Of a DNA stretch of 64,000 nucleotides, positions 45,971 through 54,423 are shown piece after piece. The stretch is taken from the NCBI RefSeq assembly GCF_001613065.1, contig NZ_BDBQ01000005.1, positions 106,973-170,972 of the forward strand, written 5' to 3'. Position numbers and translations under genes: made by a program. The first letter of the stretch is position 1; each line of letters starts with the position of its first letter. The notes below the pieces were generated by a model. The model made no database searches, had not been told where the DNA came from, and was given only the letters and a program-made list of their open reading frames with translations. The stretch comes from Nocardia miyunensis NBRC 108239. Its GTDB lineage: Bacteria > Actinomycetota > Actinomycetes > Mycobacteriales > Mycobacteriaceae.

Positions 45971-46101
45971 CGATTCGCCTCTACCGCCATGGATGTCGTC
46001 CAAACCATGACGCGCCACCTCGCGTGCGTCGCACCGGGCGCTGCGCCCACGTTTCGTCCGTGCATGGCCGCTTCGGTCATCCGATCAACCGGTGTTTTCA
46101 T
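45967..46101 (-). CDS. Bridging small ORF, 44 aa
   Basis: ATG 46101 overlaps the stop of the 38-codon ORF before it, and its own TGA overlaps the permease ATG (both ATGA). The predicted peptide (MKTPVDRMTEAAMHGRNVG ...) matches nothing known. The 15 bases at its 5' junction (GAGGYGAATCGATGA) recur at its 3' junction, pointing to local duplication of the permease start region. Confidence 0.35.
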   Translation of the reverse strand: MKTPVDRMTEAAMHGRNVGAAPGATHARWRVMVWTTSMAVEANR

Positions 46102-46214
46102 CGATTCACCTCGCCTGTGAGCGATTCCGTTTCGAGTGCGGCGTTTCGCTCGACGGCTGTCACGCCCGGTCGCCCGTGCTCGCCGGGCACTGTGCCCGTG
46201 ATCGGCTCGTTCAC
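46098..46214 (-). CDS. Bridging small ORF, 38 aa
   Basis: A GTG at 46214 overlaps the stop of the binding-protein gene (GTGA) and opens 38 codons (VNEPITGTVPGEHGRPG ...) that end in ATGA at the next small ORF. With that ORF it fills the gap between binding protein and permease with continuous coupled frames. No homology recognised. Confidence 0.35.
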   Translation of the reverse strand: MNEPITGTVPGEHGRPGVTAVERNAALETESLTGEVNR

Positions 46215-47638
46215 GGCTGCACCTCGTCGACCGCCTGGTCGTAGGACAGCTGAACGCTGCCGGGATGCCCGCTCAGATACCGCTGCACCGCCGCAGACGT
46301 GGTGAACGGCAGATAGGTCTGTCCGTCGCGCACCCACAGCGCCTTGTCGGCGAACCAGCGCGTGGCCACCTCGGCATCGGGAACGTACGCCGCGCGCACC
46401 TTCCGGTCCTGTGCCCGAGCGGCTTTCACCGCGCGCAGCAGACTCGTCGGATCGGCGGCGGGCTGGGTGCTCTCCTGTCCCTCGAGCCAGATCTCCCCGG
46501 CGAGAGCGGGATCGGTGACCGGCCGGTTCCGCACTGGATCGGTACCCGTGATCGGCGCGGGATCTGCGAAATTCGCGACCGCCTTGGCGTAGTCGACACC
46601 CCGCTCGCCGAACGCCTTTCGCAGCGGGGCGTCGTCGACGAATCCGTTCACGTCCAGATCGGCGAAATCGCCGATCGACTTCAGATACGGGATGTCACCC
46701 TTCAGAGCCTGGATGAGCTGCGGTTTCAGTGGCGTGTCGAAGGAGGTTCCGCCGGGGCCGTTGTAGAGGTACACCACCTCCGCCGGCAGCCCGGTATCGT
46801 GCGCGACCGATTCGGCGGCCTCGACCGGTTTCGCATGCAGGAAATCGGTCGCGTCCAGCTGGGCCTGCAGGAATGCGTCGAGCACCTCGGGATGTTGTTT
46901 CGCGTAATCCCGCCGCGCGACGACTCCGTGGAAGGTCGGCACATTCAATTCCGCGCCGTCGTAGAGCAATTGGGCCTTGTTCTGGAACACCAGCAGTCCC
47001 GGCCACGCGACGAACTGCGAAAGTGCCTGCACCTGACCGGAATCCAGCGCCGATGCCCCGATCTGCGGCTGCTGATTGAGGATCTGCACACCCGACTTCG
47101 GATCGATCCCGGCCCGGGTGAGTCCCTGACGCAGCGTCCCGTCACCGGCCGAACCGACGCTCGCCGAGACCTTCTTCCCGGCCAGCTCCTTCAGGTCGTG
47201 GATCGGCGAAGTAGGCGGCACCACAACCATATTGAGCGAACCCTTGGGCTGATACCCGGTGACCGAGACCAGTTCGGTGCGGGATCGCTCGCTCGCCTGC
47301 GTGCGCGAGCCGTTGATCAGCAGCGGATAGTCGCCCATCGAGCCGATATCGATCTTCTCCGCGACCATCTGCGCGGTGATCGGCGCACCGGTGCCGTAAT
47401 CCTGCCATTCGACCTGGTACTCCGGCCCGCCCGCGGCGGTCAGCTTCGCCAGGCGCTGTTCCAGAAATCCCTTGGCCCGCAACAGTGTTCCCGCAGTCAC
47501 GGTATTGATGGTCTTGGATTGATAGCCCACCACGACCCGGACGGTATTCCCGGATGTGGCCGACTCGAGTGAGCAGCCCGCGGCGATCAGAGCCATGGCT
47601 GATAGACCCGCGACGAGGCGGGCAGGACGGTATTTCAT
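46211..47638 (-). CDS. ABC transporter substrate-binding lipoprotein (SsuA/TauA/NrtA-like)
   Basis: A 475-residue lipoprotein. The lipobox LIAAGC puts the lipidated cysteine at residue 22. The binding domain follows: VRVVVGYQSKTINTVTAG, KIDIGSMGDYPLLING (the SsuA/NrtA-type ligand region), KGSLNMVVVPPTSPIHDLKEL, GKKVSASVGSAGDGTLRQGL. It is about 120 residues longer than SsuA; the extra C-terminal part (about 385-475) contains RWFADKALWVRDGQTYLPF and YLSGHPGSVQLSYDQA, a separate small domain of unknown role. GAGGATT precedes ATG 47638. It delivers substrate, probably a sulfonate or similar anion, to the permease. Confidence 0.88.
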   Translation of the reverse strand: MKYRPARLVAGLSAMALIAAGCSLESATSGNTVRVVVGYQSKTINTVTAGTLLRAKGFLEQRLAKLTAAGGPEYQVEWQDYGTGAPITAQMVAEKIDIGSMGDYPLLINGSRTQASERSRTELVSVTGYQPKGSLNMVVVPPTSPIHDLKELAGKKVSASVGSAGDGTLRQGLTRAGIDPKSGVQILNQQPQIGASALDSGQVQALSQFVAWPGLLVFQNKAQLLYDGAELNVPTFHGVVARRDYAKQHPEVLDAFLQAQLDATDFLHAKPVEAAESVAHDTGLPAEVVYLYNGPGGTSFDTPLKPQLIQALKGDIPYLKSIGDFADLDVNGFVDDAPLRKAFGERGVDYAKAVANFADPAPITGTDPVRNRPVTDPALAGEIWLEGQESTQPAADPTSLLRAVKAARAQDRKVRAAYVPDAEVATRWFADKALWVRDGQTYLPFTTSAAVQRYLSGHPGSVQLSYDQAVDEVQP

Positions 47639-47686
47639 CGGAATCCTCGAAAATGTGATCGCGCGGCGGCGATCTCGGTGCGCGGA

Positions 47687-47914
47687 TCAGCGCAGCAGGA
47701 AGGGCATGTTGACGGTGACGGCGCCGGTGGGACAGCGTGCGGCGCACGGGCCGCAGTACCAGCACTCGTCGACGTGCATGTACGCCTTGCCGTTGTCCGG
47801 GTTGATCGCCAGTGAATCGAGTGGGCAGATCTCGACACACAGGGTGCATCCCTGAATGCACAGGGATTCGTCGATGGTCACCGGGACGTCTGCACGCTGG
47901 TTCACCAGGGCCAT
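47687..47914 (-). CDS. Two-cluster [4Fe-4S] ferredoxin (AprB-like)
   Basis: A 75-residue ferredoxin with two cluster motifs: CIQGCTLCVEICP (residues about 20-32, with one extra residue after the first Cys) and CWYCGPCAARCP (about 51-62). It is short for AprB (about 150 residues) but has the same order. ATG 47914 directly abuts the GntR stop. Sharing an operon with the AprA-like flavoprotein, it is the obvious electron donor or acceptor for it, by analogy with AprBA. Confidence 0.88.
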   Translation of the reverse strand: MALVNQRADVPVTIDESLCIQGCTLCVEICPLDSLAINPDNGKAYMHVDECWYCGPCAARCPTGAVTVNMPFLLR

Positions 47915-48682
47915 TCAGATCAGCCTCCAATCGCTGCTTTCCGCGGGCCGAACGAGGCTGCCGCGCATGGTGATTCGGTCTCCGCGCAGCCGGATGTACT
48001 CGAGGTCCACCGGGCGGCCGTCCTCGAGCCGGGTCAGTCGTTCCAGGAGCAGCAGCGCGCCGCCCTCGGGCATCTGCAGGGCGGCCGCGGAATGCGGATC
48101 CGCGGTGATCGCCTCGAGCACCAGATCGGCCGAACCCAGTGCGCCGCCGCCGATCTCCTCGATGAGGGCGAACACGTCGTTGGTCTCCAGTTCCCGGGTG
48201 ATCACCTGGGAACCGATGTCCGGTGCGAGATAGGTCAGATCCAGGCTGAGCGGCAGATCAGCGAGATAACGCAGCCGTTCGATGTACACGGCCTGCTCGC
48301 CCGGATTCAGGTCCAAGCGGCACGCGACGGCCGGCGGCGGGGTCACCCAGGTGGCCACCCGCACCTCGTTCCGGACCTCGCCGTGCCCGCGCAGGGTCTC
48401 CTTCAGTCCGCGCAGCGCGTCCAGGCCGTGTTCGTACTTGCGCTGGGCGACATGGGTGCCGACCTTCGGCGCGCGTTCGATGAGCCCCTCGTCCTTGAGC
48501 AAAGCGAGGGCGTCGCGCACGGTATTGCGCGAGACCGCGAATTCGGCAGCGAGCTCGCCCTCGCTGGGCAGGGTGTGCGCGAAGGTCTCCGCGTGGATCT
48601 GCTGACGCAGCACATCGGCCACCTGACGGGCGCGATCGGCGCGGCGGATAGGTGTGCGCGGGGGGGCCGGCTGCGGCGTCAT
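47915..48682 (-). CDS. GntR-family regulator with UTRA-type ligand domain (HutC-like)
   Basis: A 255-residue regulator. A winged helix-turn-helix at about 15-85 (QVADVLRQQIHAETFAHTLP, SEGELAAEFAVSRNTVRDAL, LIERAPKVGTHV) is followed by a UTRA-like effector domain (PGEQAVYIERLRYLADLPL, LVLEAITADPHSAAALQMPE, LEYIRLRGDRITMRG). It is the first gene of the operon, which it probably represses or activates in response to a small molecule. AGGAGG lies 5 bases before ATG 48682. A 79-codon frame (48923-48684) ends 2 bases before it and may be a leader. Confidence 0.88.
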   Translation of the reverse strand: MTPQPAPPRTPIRRADRARQVADVLRQQIHAETFAHTLPSEGELAAEFAVSRNTVRDALALLKDEGLIERAPKVGTHVAQRKYEHGLDALRGLKETLRGHGEVRNEVRVATWVTPPPAVACRLDLNPGEQAVYIERLRYLADLPLSLDLTYLAPDIGSQVITRELETNDVFALIEEIGGGALGSADLVLEAITADPHSAAALQMPEGGALLLLERLTRLEDGRPVDLEYIRLRGDRITMRGSLVRPAESSDWRLI

Positions 48683-48944
48683 CTCATCCTCCTTCCGCCT
48701 GTGACCTGCGGTTTCCGAGAGTAACGGGATCTCGTAGCGGTTCCGGGCCGATGTCCGGGCCGGGGGCGTGCGCCGGTGGGTAATGCGCCGCACACCGATC
48801 GCGGCGGCCAGCCGAAACGGGAGTGATTTCGGCCATTGCGCCACCCGGCCGACCGGGCCGGGACATTGGAATCTCGCTGATCGGAATGGATGCAGACCGC
48901 CTGGTCTGGCGTCCATCACACATCGGATGATAACGTTCTCAACC

Positions 48945-49052
48945 ATGTCCCCCAGCCGACCGAACCCCGCTCAGGTCACGTACATGACCATTGCGCTCGG
49001 TGTGCGGCTGCCGCGGCAGCGGGAGCTGTGTTGCCCTCGGCCGCGCAGCTGA
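48945..49052 (+). CDS. Leader ORF with Cys-Cys codons upstream of the ROK regulator
   Basis: A 35-codon frame from ATG 48945 (or 22 codons from ATG 48984) ends ELCCPRPRS. The pair of Cys codons TGT TGC (49029-49034) near the end is the mark of a cysteine-sensing leader of the kind reported for mycobacterial sulfur genes. TAACGT at 48931-48936, 8 bases upstream of the first ATG, could be its -10 box, giving a leaderless leader. It lies 114 bases before the ROK gene. Confidence 0.5.
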   Translation: MSPSRPNPAQVTYMTIALGVRLPRQRELCCPRPRS

Positions 49053-49166
49053 GAACCGCTCCTGCTTGATTCGTGACGGCCTGTCGCGTTTTGTCCGGGC
49101 CCCTTCTCACTGCCTTGTTGTCGTTGCCGAACACACCCTTCGCGGGCTTTCAACAAGGATTTCGAA

Positions 49167-50426
49167 ATGACGATCCCCACCATCGAGCGACCGTCGACCA
49201 CCGCTACCGCGCCTGTCCGGGTCGTATCCGCGCGTCCGGCGGTACCGCCGGAACTGCGCATCTCCGACAACCCCGCCGCCGCCGTGCTGCGTGCCGCGAC
49301 CCGCGGCCCGATCTTCCGCGATTCCGCGGCGCAGACAACGGGTTCCAGCATCGCGACGGTGAATCGCCAAGTGTCGGCGCTACTTTCGACCGGTCTCCTG
49401 CGTGAGCGCGCCGATCTGACCGCGTCGGGGGCGGTCGGACGCCCGCGCATCCCGTTCGAGGTCGATACCGACACGTTCACCACGCTGGGCGTGCACATCG
49501 GCGCCACGGTGACCCGGATCATCGCCGCGGACCTGTCCGGCCGGATTCTCGGCGGGCTGGAGATCGCGACGCCGCAGGTCGGTCAGGATGCGGCGCTGAC
49601 CATCATCGCCCGCAGTGCCAAGGCATTCCTGGATCGGCTGCCGCGCCGTCGTCCGCTGTGGACCGGCGTCGCGCTGGCCGGGCGGGTCGATCCGGCCGCC
49701 GGGCTGGTCGATCATCCGCGCCTGGGCTGGCAGGCCGCACCGGTTGCCGCGGTCTTCGCCGCCGTGCTCGACCTGCCGGTTTCGGTGTCCGCGCACGTGG
49801 AGGCGATGGCGGCGGCGGAATTGCTGCTCACCCCCGGTGAACAGCAGCGTCCCGGCAGCAGCCTGTACATCTACGCGCGGGAGACCGCCGGTGTCGCGGT
49901 CACCCTGCACGATCGCGTGCACACCCCCGCCAACGGTCCGGGTTCGATCGCGCACCTGCCCACCGGCTCCGATATCGAATGCGCCTGCGGACGTCGCGGC
50001 TGCTTGGAGGCCACCATCGGCGAGGCCGCGATCCTTGGCCGCGCCGTGCGTGCGGGAATCGTGCCCCGCCGCGAGGCTCCCCGCCGCCCGGTGATCGCCG
50101 ACCTGTACCGCGCCGCGGATTCCGGATCCGACGCCGCTCGCGACATGCTCGACGAGCGCGCCGAAATCCTCGGCCGCACAGCGGCTCTCATCCGCGACAT
50201 GTTCAACCCGGACCGAGTGATCCTGGGCGGCCAGGCATTCACCGGCTACCGCCCCGGAATCGAAGGCGTAGCACAGGCATTCGCGAAGAACACCAACCTC
50301 CCACCCGCGGACCTGCGGATCAGCCGCTTCGGCGGCCGAGTCCAGGAGCACGCCGCCGCGGTGACGTCGCTGAGCGTTTTCTACGCCGACCCGCTGTCCG
50401 CCATGCGCCGCGCCACCCGGGCATAG
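49167..50426 (+). CDS. ROK-family transcriptional regulator
   Basis: A 419-residue regulator. Residues about 35-95 form a winged helix (AVLRAATRGPIFRDSAAQTT, IATVNRQVSALLSTGLL). The ROK body follows with the zinc-binding CACGRRGC (about 271-278) and NPDRVILGGQAFTG near the C-terminus. The sugar-kinase DxGxT phosphate motif is absent (LGVHIGATVTR), so it is a regulator, not a kinase. It resembles the mycobacterial Rv0485 type. It diverges from the GntR operon across a 484-base gap and stands behind a Cys-Cys leader, so sulfur-linked control is likely. Confidence 0.87.
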   Translation: MTIPTIERPSTTATAPVRVVSARPAVPPELRISDNPAAAVLRAATRGPIFRDSAAQTTGSSIATVNRQVSALLSTGLLRERADLTASGAVGRPRIPFEVDTDTFTTLGVHIGATVTRIIAADLSGRILGGLEIATPQVGQDAALTIIARSAKAFLDRLPRRRPLWTGVALAGRVDPAAGLVDHPRLGWQAAPVAAVFAAVLDLPVSVSAHVEAMAAAELLLTPGEQQRPGSSLYIYARETAGVAVTLHDRVHTPANGPGSIAHLPTGSDIECACGRRGCLEATIGEAAILGRAVRAGIVPRREAPRRPVIADLYRAADSGSDAARDMLDERAEILGRTAALIRDMFNPDRVILGGQAFTGYRPGIEGVAQAFAKNTNLPPADLRISRFGGRVQEHAAAVTSLSVFYADPLSAMRRATRA

Positions 50427-50800
50427 TTCCGTCGTCGCCGATCGCCTCCGCTTCGTTTCAGCGGTGCGGAGGCTCGGTGCGGACCTCTCGTCCGCTGTAC
50501 GGCATCCCCCCGGGGGCTACCTGAGCGGCGGTTCTCTTCGCTCTTCCACTTGGTCCGCAATCGCCCTGGGTGCAGTCCGGTCGTCCGTATGCGGGTTGCG
50601 GGATCGGCTGCTGCCCTGCTGGATTGGCGTCTCGGTCCTGGATTGCCCTGTGGCCGTAGCGCTGGCGTTGCCTGTGTTCGGTACGGTGCCCAGTTGCGGC
50701 TCTCGGGCCGCTGTTCCGCGGCGATGTGACATCCGGCTGCTCGATGCATCGGGTTTGGACTGGTCCGACGTCGCGGAGTTCGAGGTGCGAGGCTACGGGA
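50427..50800. other. 374-base gap between convergent ROK and FAD genes
   Basis: Several frames are open on both strands, but none has a binding site, domain or consistent codon bias. No clear terminator hairpin is seen. I assign no gene. Confidence 0.45.
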
Positions 50801-51913
50801 TCAGTGGGCGAAGGTGCGAACCGCGGTGTTGCGCAACGCTATTGCCGCGCGGGATCGGGGGACGAGGAGTTGTCCGGCCAGGGCGAAGCCGCGTTGTCTG
50901 GGCTTGACCAGGGTGCGGTGACGGCGTTCGTAGCGGCGTAGGGCGGCGGACATGTCGGTGGGGGTGTCGGCGAGTTCTTCGGCGAGGGTGTGTGCGGCGG
51001 CGATGGCTAGGGTGGAGCCGTCGCCGAACAGAGACAGGCTCGAGGCGGCGTCGCCGATCAGGGTGACGCGGCCGTTCGTCCACGACGGCAGCCGGACCTG
51101 GCTGACCGAGTCGAAGTACATGTCCTCGGCATCGGCGACCCGGTCGAGGAAGTCCTCGAATATGCCCAGTCGGCCGGTGTACGTCTCGGTGACCAGGCGT
51201 TTGTGCGCGGCGAGATCGCGATGGTCGAAGCCGGGCACGGGCGCGTGCCGGAAGATGAACGCCGCCAACGGAATTCCGTGTGCCGGATGCACGCTGAAGG
51301 ATCGGCCGGGCGTGTTGTACATGGCCACGGCGTGATCCCCGGCGAGGGTGCGGTCCACCGGCAGGGTGGCGACGAACATGCCCATGTGCCGGATGAACTC
51401 GTGCTCGGGGCCGAAGGCCAACTGCCGCACACCCGAATGCAGTCCGTCCGCCCCGACGACCAGATCGAACCGGGCGGGTTCGCCGTGTTCGAAACGGACC
51501 TCGACCCCGCCGTCGCGCTGGGTGAGTCCGGTGATCGTTTCACCCCAACGGATTTCGGCGATATCCTGCGCGGTCGACAGCAGCGCCGCGGCGAGATCGG
51601 CGCGGGCGATCTCGATTTCGCGACCGTCGGGTGAACCCTGTATCGAGTTGATGTTCATCGACGCCCGCTCGCGCCCCGATGCGTCGAGGAAGGCGATCCG
51701 CCGCACGGCTGTCGCGGAGGCCCGGAGCCGGGGCGCGATCCCCATCCGCTCGACCACGTCGAGCGCGGGTCCCTTGACGTCGACCGGATTGCCGCTGGAG
51801 CGCTGCCCGGCCGCGCGTTCCACGACGGTCACCGTCCACCCTTGTCGCGCAAGCCAATACGCCAGGGTCGAACCGGCGACCCCGGCACCGGAGATCAGCA
51901 CGCGCCTTCTCAT
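50801..51913 (-). CDS. FAD-dependent aromatic-type monooxygenase (PHBH fold)
   Basis: A 370-residue group A flavoprotein monooxygenase. FAD motifs: RVLISGAGVAGSTLAYWLAR at the N-terminus (GxGxxG), an Asp/Gly LVVGADGLHSGVR (DG motif) in the middle, and VTLIGDAASSLSLFGDGSTL (GD motif) late. Substrates of this family range from aromatics to tetracyclines (TetX-like). I start it at ATG 51913; the frame is open to 52102 but would cross the operators. It is divergent from a TetR gene with paired operators between them, so it is induced by an effector of that regulator, perhaps a toxic aromatic or antibiotic. Confidence 0.86.
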   Translation of the reverse strand: MRRRVLISGAGVAGSTLAYWLARQGWTVTVVERAAGQRSSGNPVDVKGPALDVVERMGIAPRLRASATAVRRIAFLDASGRERASMNINSIQGSPDGREIEIARADLAAALLSTAQDIAEIRWGETITGLTQRDGGVEVRFEHGEPARFDLVVGADGLHSGVRQLAFGPEHEFIRHMGMFVATLPVDRTLAGDHAVAMYNTPGRSFSVHPAHGIPLAAFIFRHAPVPGFDHRDLAAHKRLVTETYTGRLGIFEDFLDRVADAEDMYFDSVSQVRLPSWTNGRVTLIGDAASSLSLFGDGSTLAIAAAHTLAEELADTPTDMSAALRRYERRHRTLVKPRQRGFALAGQLLVPRSRAAIALRNTAVRTFAH

Positions 51914-52007
51914 TTTCGTACCCTGCCGACGCTCGCCTTCGGCAGGCGCACGGCGTGCTGCGTCGATGATTCGTTCGGGAACCCGCTCATATCGAATCCT
52001 CCGTGGT

Positions 52008-52030
52008 AAGCGGACGGATTTCGTCCACTT
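52008..52030. promoter_or_regulatory. Palindromic operator 1 of the TetR pair
   Basis: AAGCGGACG at 52008-52016 and CGTCCACTT at 52022-52030 form an inverted repeat with one mismatch around 5 bases. It lies between the divergent FAD monooxygenase and TetR genes. Confidence 0.7.
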
Positions 52031-52045
52031 CATTGACTGTACACT

Positions 52046-52068
52046 AAGCGGAAGAAAATCGTCCACTT
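52046..52068. promoter_or_regulatory. Palindromic operator 2 of the TetR pair
   Basis: AAGCGGAAG at 52046-52054 and CGTCCACTT at 52060-52068 repeat operator 1 exactly 38 bases further on, just before the TetR start. Confidence 0.7.
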
Positions 52069-52086
52069 GTTTCGGAGGTTTGTGCA

Positions 52087-52638
52087 GTGCGAGCCGACGC
52101 ACGCAGTAATCGCGACCAGATCGTGGCGGCCGCGCAGGTCGTGTTCCTGGAGCAGGGCGTGGAGGTCTCGATGAAGGAGATCGCCGACCGCGCGGGCGTC
52201 GGCGTCGGCACCCTGTATCGCCGGTTTCCCGATCGCGGGGCGCTGATCAGCGCGGCCGCACACGCCTATCTGTCGGGTCTGGCGGATCTGGCGGCAACCG
52301 CCATCCGGGACGAGGAGGACGCGTGGTCTACCCTGTGCCGGTTCCTGCGCGAATGCGCGGAGATGCGCTTGGGCGCGCTGGCCTCGGCCATCGAGCCGAC
52401 CCTGCACGCCGACATCCGCAGCGATCCCGCGCTGACCGAGGTGCGCGCCCGCATCGCCGACCACGTCGAGGACATGACCACCCGGGCCCGGGCGTCCGGC
52501 GATCTACGCGCCGACGTCGGCCCCCGGGACATCGCCGCACTCATGACGTTGCAGGTGTTCGTCTTCCCGGACGAGTCGTACGTCGAAACCGCCCGCCGCA
52601 CAATGGATATCGTCCTGGCGGGCCTGCGCGCCCGCTGA
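52087..52638 (+). CDS. TetR-family repressor
   Basis: A 183-residue regulator: helix-turn-helix at about 10-55 (NRDQIVAAAQVVFLEQGVEV, SMKEIADRAGVGVGTLYRRF, PDRGALI) and a helical effector domain. GGAGG precedes the GTG at 52087. It most likely represses itself and the divergent FAD monooxygenase through the two palindromes at 52008-52068. The ligand is unknown. Confidence 0.88.
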   Translation: MRADARSNRDQIVAAAQVVFLEQGVEVSMKEIADRAGVGVGTLYRRFPDRGALISAAAHAYLSGLADLAATAIRDEEDAWSTLCRFLRECAEMRLGALASAIEPTLHADIRSDPALTEVRARIADHVEDMTTRARASGDLRADVGPRDIAALMTLQVFVFPDESYVETARRTMDIVLAGLRAR

Positions 52639-52725
52639 GATCCGATGCCTTGCTCGAACAGGGCCCGAGATCGACGAGCCGGGCGATCGTGGCCGGTTCC
52701 ACCACGGAGAGCGCGGCCGCCGGTG

Positions 52726-54348
52726 TCATCGAGCGGTGCCGTTCGTGGCGAACAGCCCCTCCACGGCGGTGATGAAATACGGGAAACGTCCGGCGAAGCG
52801 GCTCAGGTCCCGATCCTGTTCGAATCCGCCGAACCAGTACAGGCCGGGTTCGCGGTCGGCGGACAGATCGATCTCGCGGAAGGTGCGGATCCAGTTGTCC
52901 GAGCGGGCGCCGATGATCGTGTACGGCAGGCCGCGGGAGAACACCTGCTCGCGTTCGGCCGGCGGCACCATCTCCACCCGCATCGTTTCGAGTCCGCGCT
53001 GTAGGCCGCGCACCCGTCCGGCCAGGGTCCGCCCGGCGGCCGTGCGGGCCGGAAGGTAGGCGGGCAGCAGCAGCGCGGCCACGCCGCCGAGGGCGACCGC
53101 GACGCCGACCAGCGCGTATCCGCCCGATATCGCCAATCCGACGGTTGCGGCCGCGCCGACGATCAGGAGTATCGCGCCCAGCCAGAAGGTCAGGCCACGG
53201 CGTTTGCGGTCGATCAGGATGCCATGGGCCAGGGCGTCGGCCCGCAGTGCCGCGCGGGCCGGTTCGCCCGAGACGCGAGTGCGCAACTCCGACAACAGAA
53301 TCGACTCCGCACCGTCGGGCAGGACGGCCCGGTGGATCTCCCGTTCGAACTCGCGCAACTGCTCGTCGGCCGGATTCAACCGGGTGATGCGCCAGTCGGA
53401 ATCGCCGACCGGCGCGACCCAGATGTACCGGCGCACAGCCAGATCCACGACGGTCGAGGCGAGATCGACGGCGTCGACGGAATTGTCGAGCAGCAGACCC
53501 GCCTCGCCCGGCAGGACGCCGTCCGGTGAGACGAACTGTGCCCTGCTTCCCTTGCGCTGCACCGGATCCACGACCTCGTCACCGCCGAGCGCCGCCGCGT
53601 TCTGCCGACGCGACCACAGCACGTATCCGGCCAGTGCGACGAGTGCCACGATCAGCACCCCGAAGGCGATCAGCACCGGCGCGGTGATCGAGAACGGGCC
53701 GTGCGAGCCGCCGTCGGTGATATCGGCGTTGGCGGGCACGGTCCCGGGCGGCAGTTGCAGGGTGACATCGACGATATCGCCCTTGTGCAGGCCGGTCTCG
53801 TGCAACGTGAGCACGCCGTCGGGTTCGACTGTGGCATCGCATTTGTGCGTGCCGGTCTGCGGGCCGACCTTGCAGTCGATGATGCCCATCCGGTAGCTGG
53901 GGCTGATCAGACTGGCGTCGAAGGAGGCCACATCGGACTGGAGAACGCCTGTCCAGCGGAAGATCTGAGTACCCGGTGCATCGCTGACCGTGTTGTGCAC
54001 GGTGTACCTGAACGACGATGTCCCCACGGGCGCGTCGACGGTGAACACCTCACCGCTCACCGTGGCCGAGCCGGGTCCCGTGCTGGAGATGTCGCTGACC
54101 TTGAACCGGCGCTCACCGCCCTTGTCTCCCAAGGCAACTCGCAGCGGCAGCGCCATCCGGAATTCCCCGCCCGGCGGAACGGTCACCTTCTCTGCGACCT
54201 CGAGGTTCCCGTCCCTGCTGAGTTTCACATCGGCCGAAATCGCCACCCCGTCGGCCGGTGCCTGTGCTCTTGCGGCGGGTGCTGTCAGCAACATCCCGGC
54301 GAGAACCAGCATCATGGCGCCGAGAGCGCCCCCCCGAAAAATCAGCAT
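52726..54348 (-). CDS. DUF2207 membrane protein
   Basis: A 540-residue predicted membrane protein of the DUF2207 family. Signal peptide (residues 1-28, ending AARAQA), a long exported beta domain (VKLSRDGNLEVAEKVTVPPG, TSSFRYTVHNTVSDAPGTQI), a membrane helix at about 225-247, a cytoplasmic part (NSVDAVDLASTVVDLAVRRY, a winged-helix-like segment of the family), and two more helices at about 385-430. The C-terminus carries LPYTIIGARSDNWIRTF. Function is unknown. It diverges from the metallopeptidase gene by about 75 bases. Confidence 0.87.
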   Translation of the reverse strand: MLIFRGGALGAMMLVLAGMLLTAPAARAQAPADGVAISADVKLSRDGNLEVAEKVTVPPGGEFRMALPLRVALGDKGGERRFKVSDISSTGPGSATVSGEVFTVDAPVGTSSFRYTVHNTVSDAPGTQIFRWTGVLQSDVASFDASLISPSYRMGIIDCKVGPQTGTHKCDATVEPDGVLTLHETGLHKGDIVDVTLQLPPGTVPANADITDGGSHGPFSITAPVLIAFGVLIVALVALAGYVLWSRRQNAAALGGDEVVDPVQRKGSRAQFVSPDGVLPGEAGLLLDNSVDAVDLASTVVDLAVRRYIWVAPVGDSDWRITRLNPADEQLREFEREIHRAVLPDGAESILLSELRTRVSGEPARAALRADALAHGILIDRKRRGLTFWLGAILLIVGAAATVGLAISGGYALVGVAVALGGVAALLLPAYLPARTAAGRTLAGRVRGLQRGLETMRVEMVPPAEREQVFSRGLPYTIIGARSDNWIRTFREIDLSADREPGLYWFGGFEQDRDLSRFAGRFPYFITAVEGLFATNGTAR

Positions 54349-54423
54349 GGCGCAACAGCATAGACAGCTTGGTATTCTTCGGCATCAGCTAATCAGTTGA
54401 CCGAGAGACGGGGGCGCGGGGGA

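Noticed and set aside
48684..48923. 79-codon frame ending 2 bases before the GntR start
   Set aside because: It starts with MCD but has no ribosome site and reads like unconstrained GC-rich sequence; kept only as a possible leader in the GntR entry.
50464..50907. Plus-strand frame of 147 codons after the ROK gene
   Set aside because: It overlaps the end of the FAD monooxygenase gene antisense, lacks a start site and has no coding-type codon bias.
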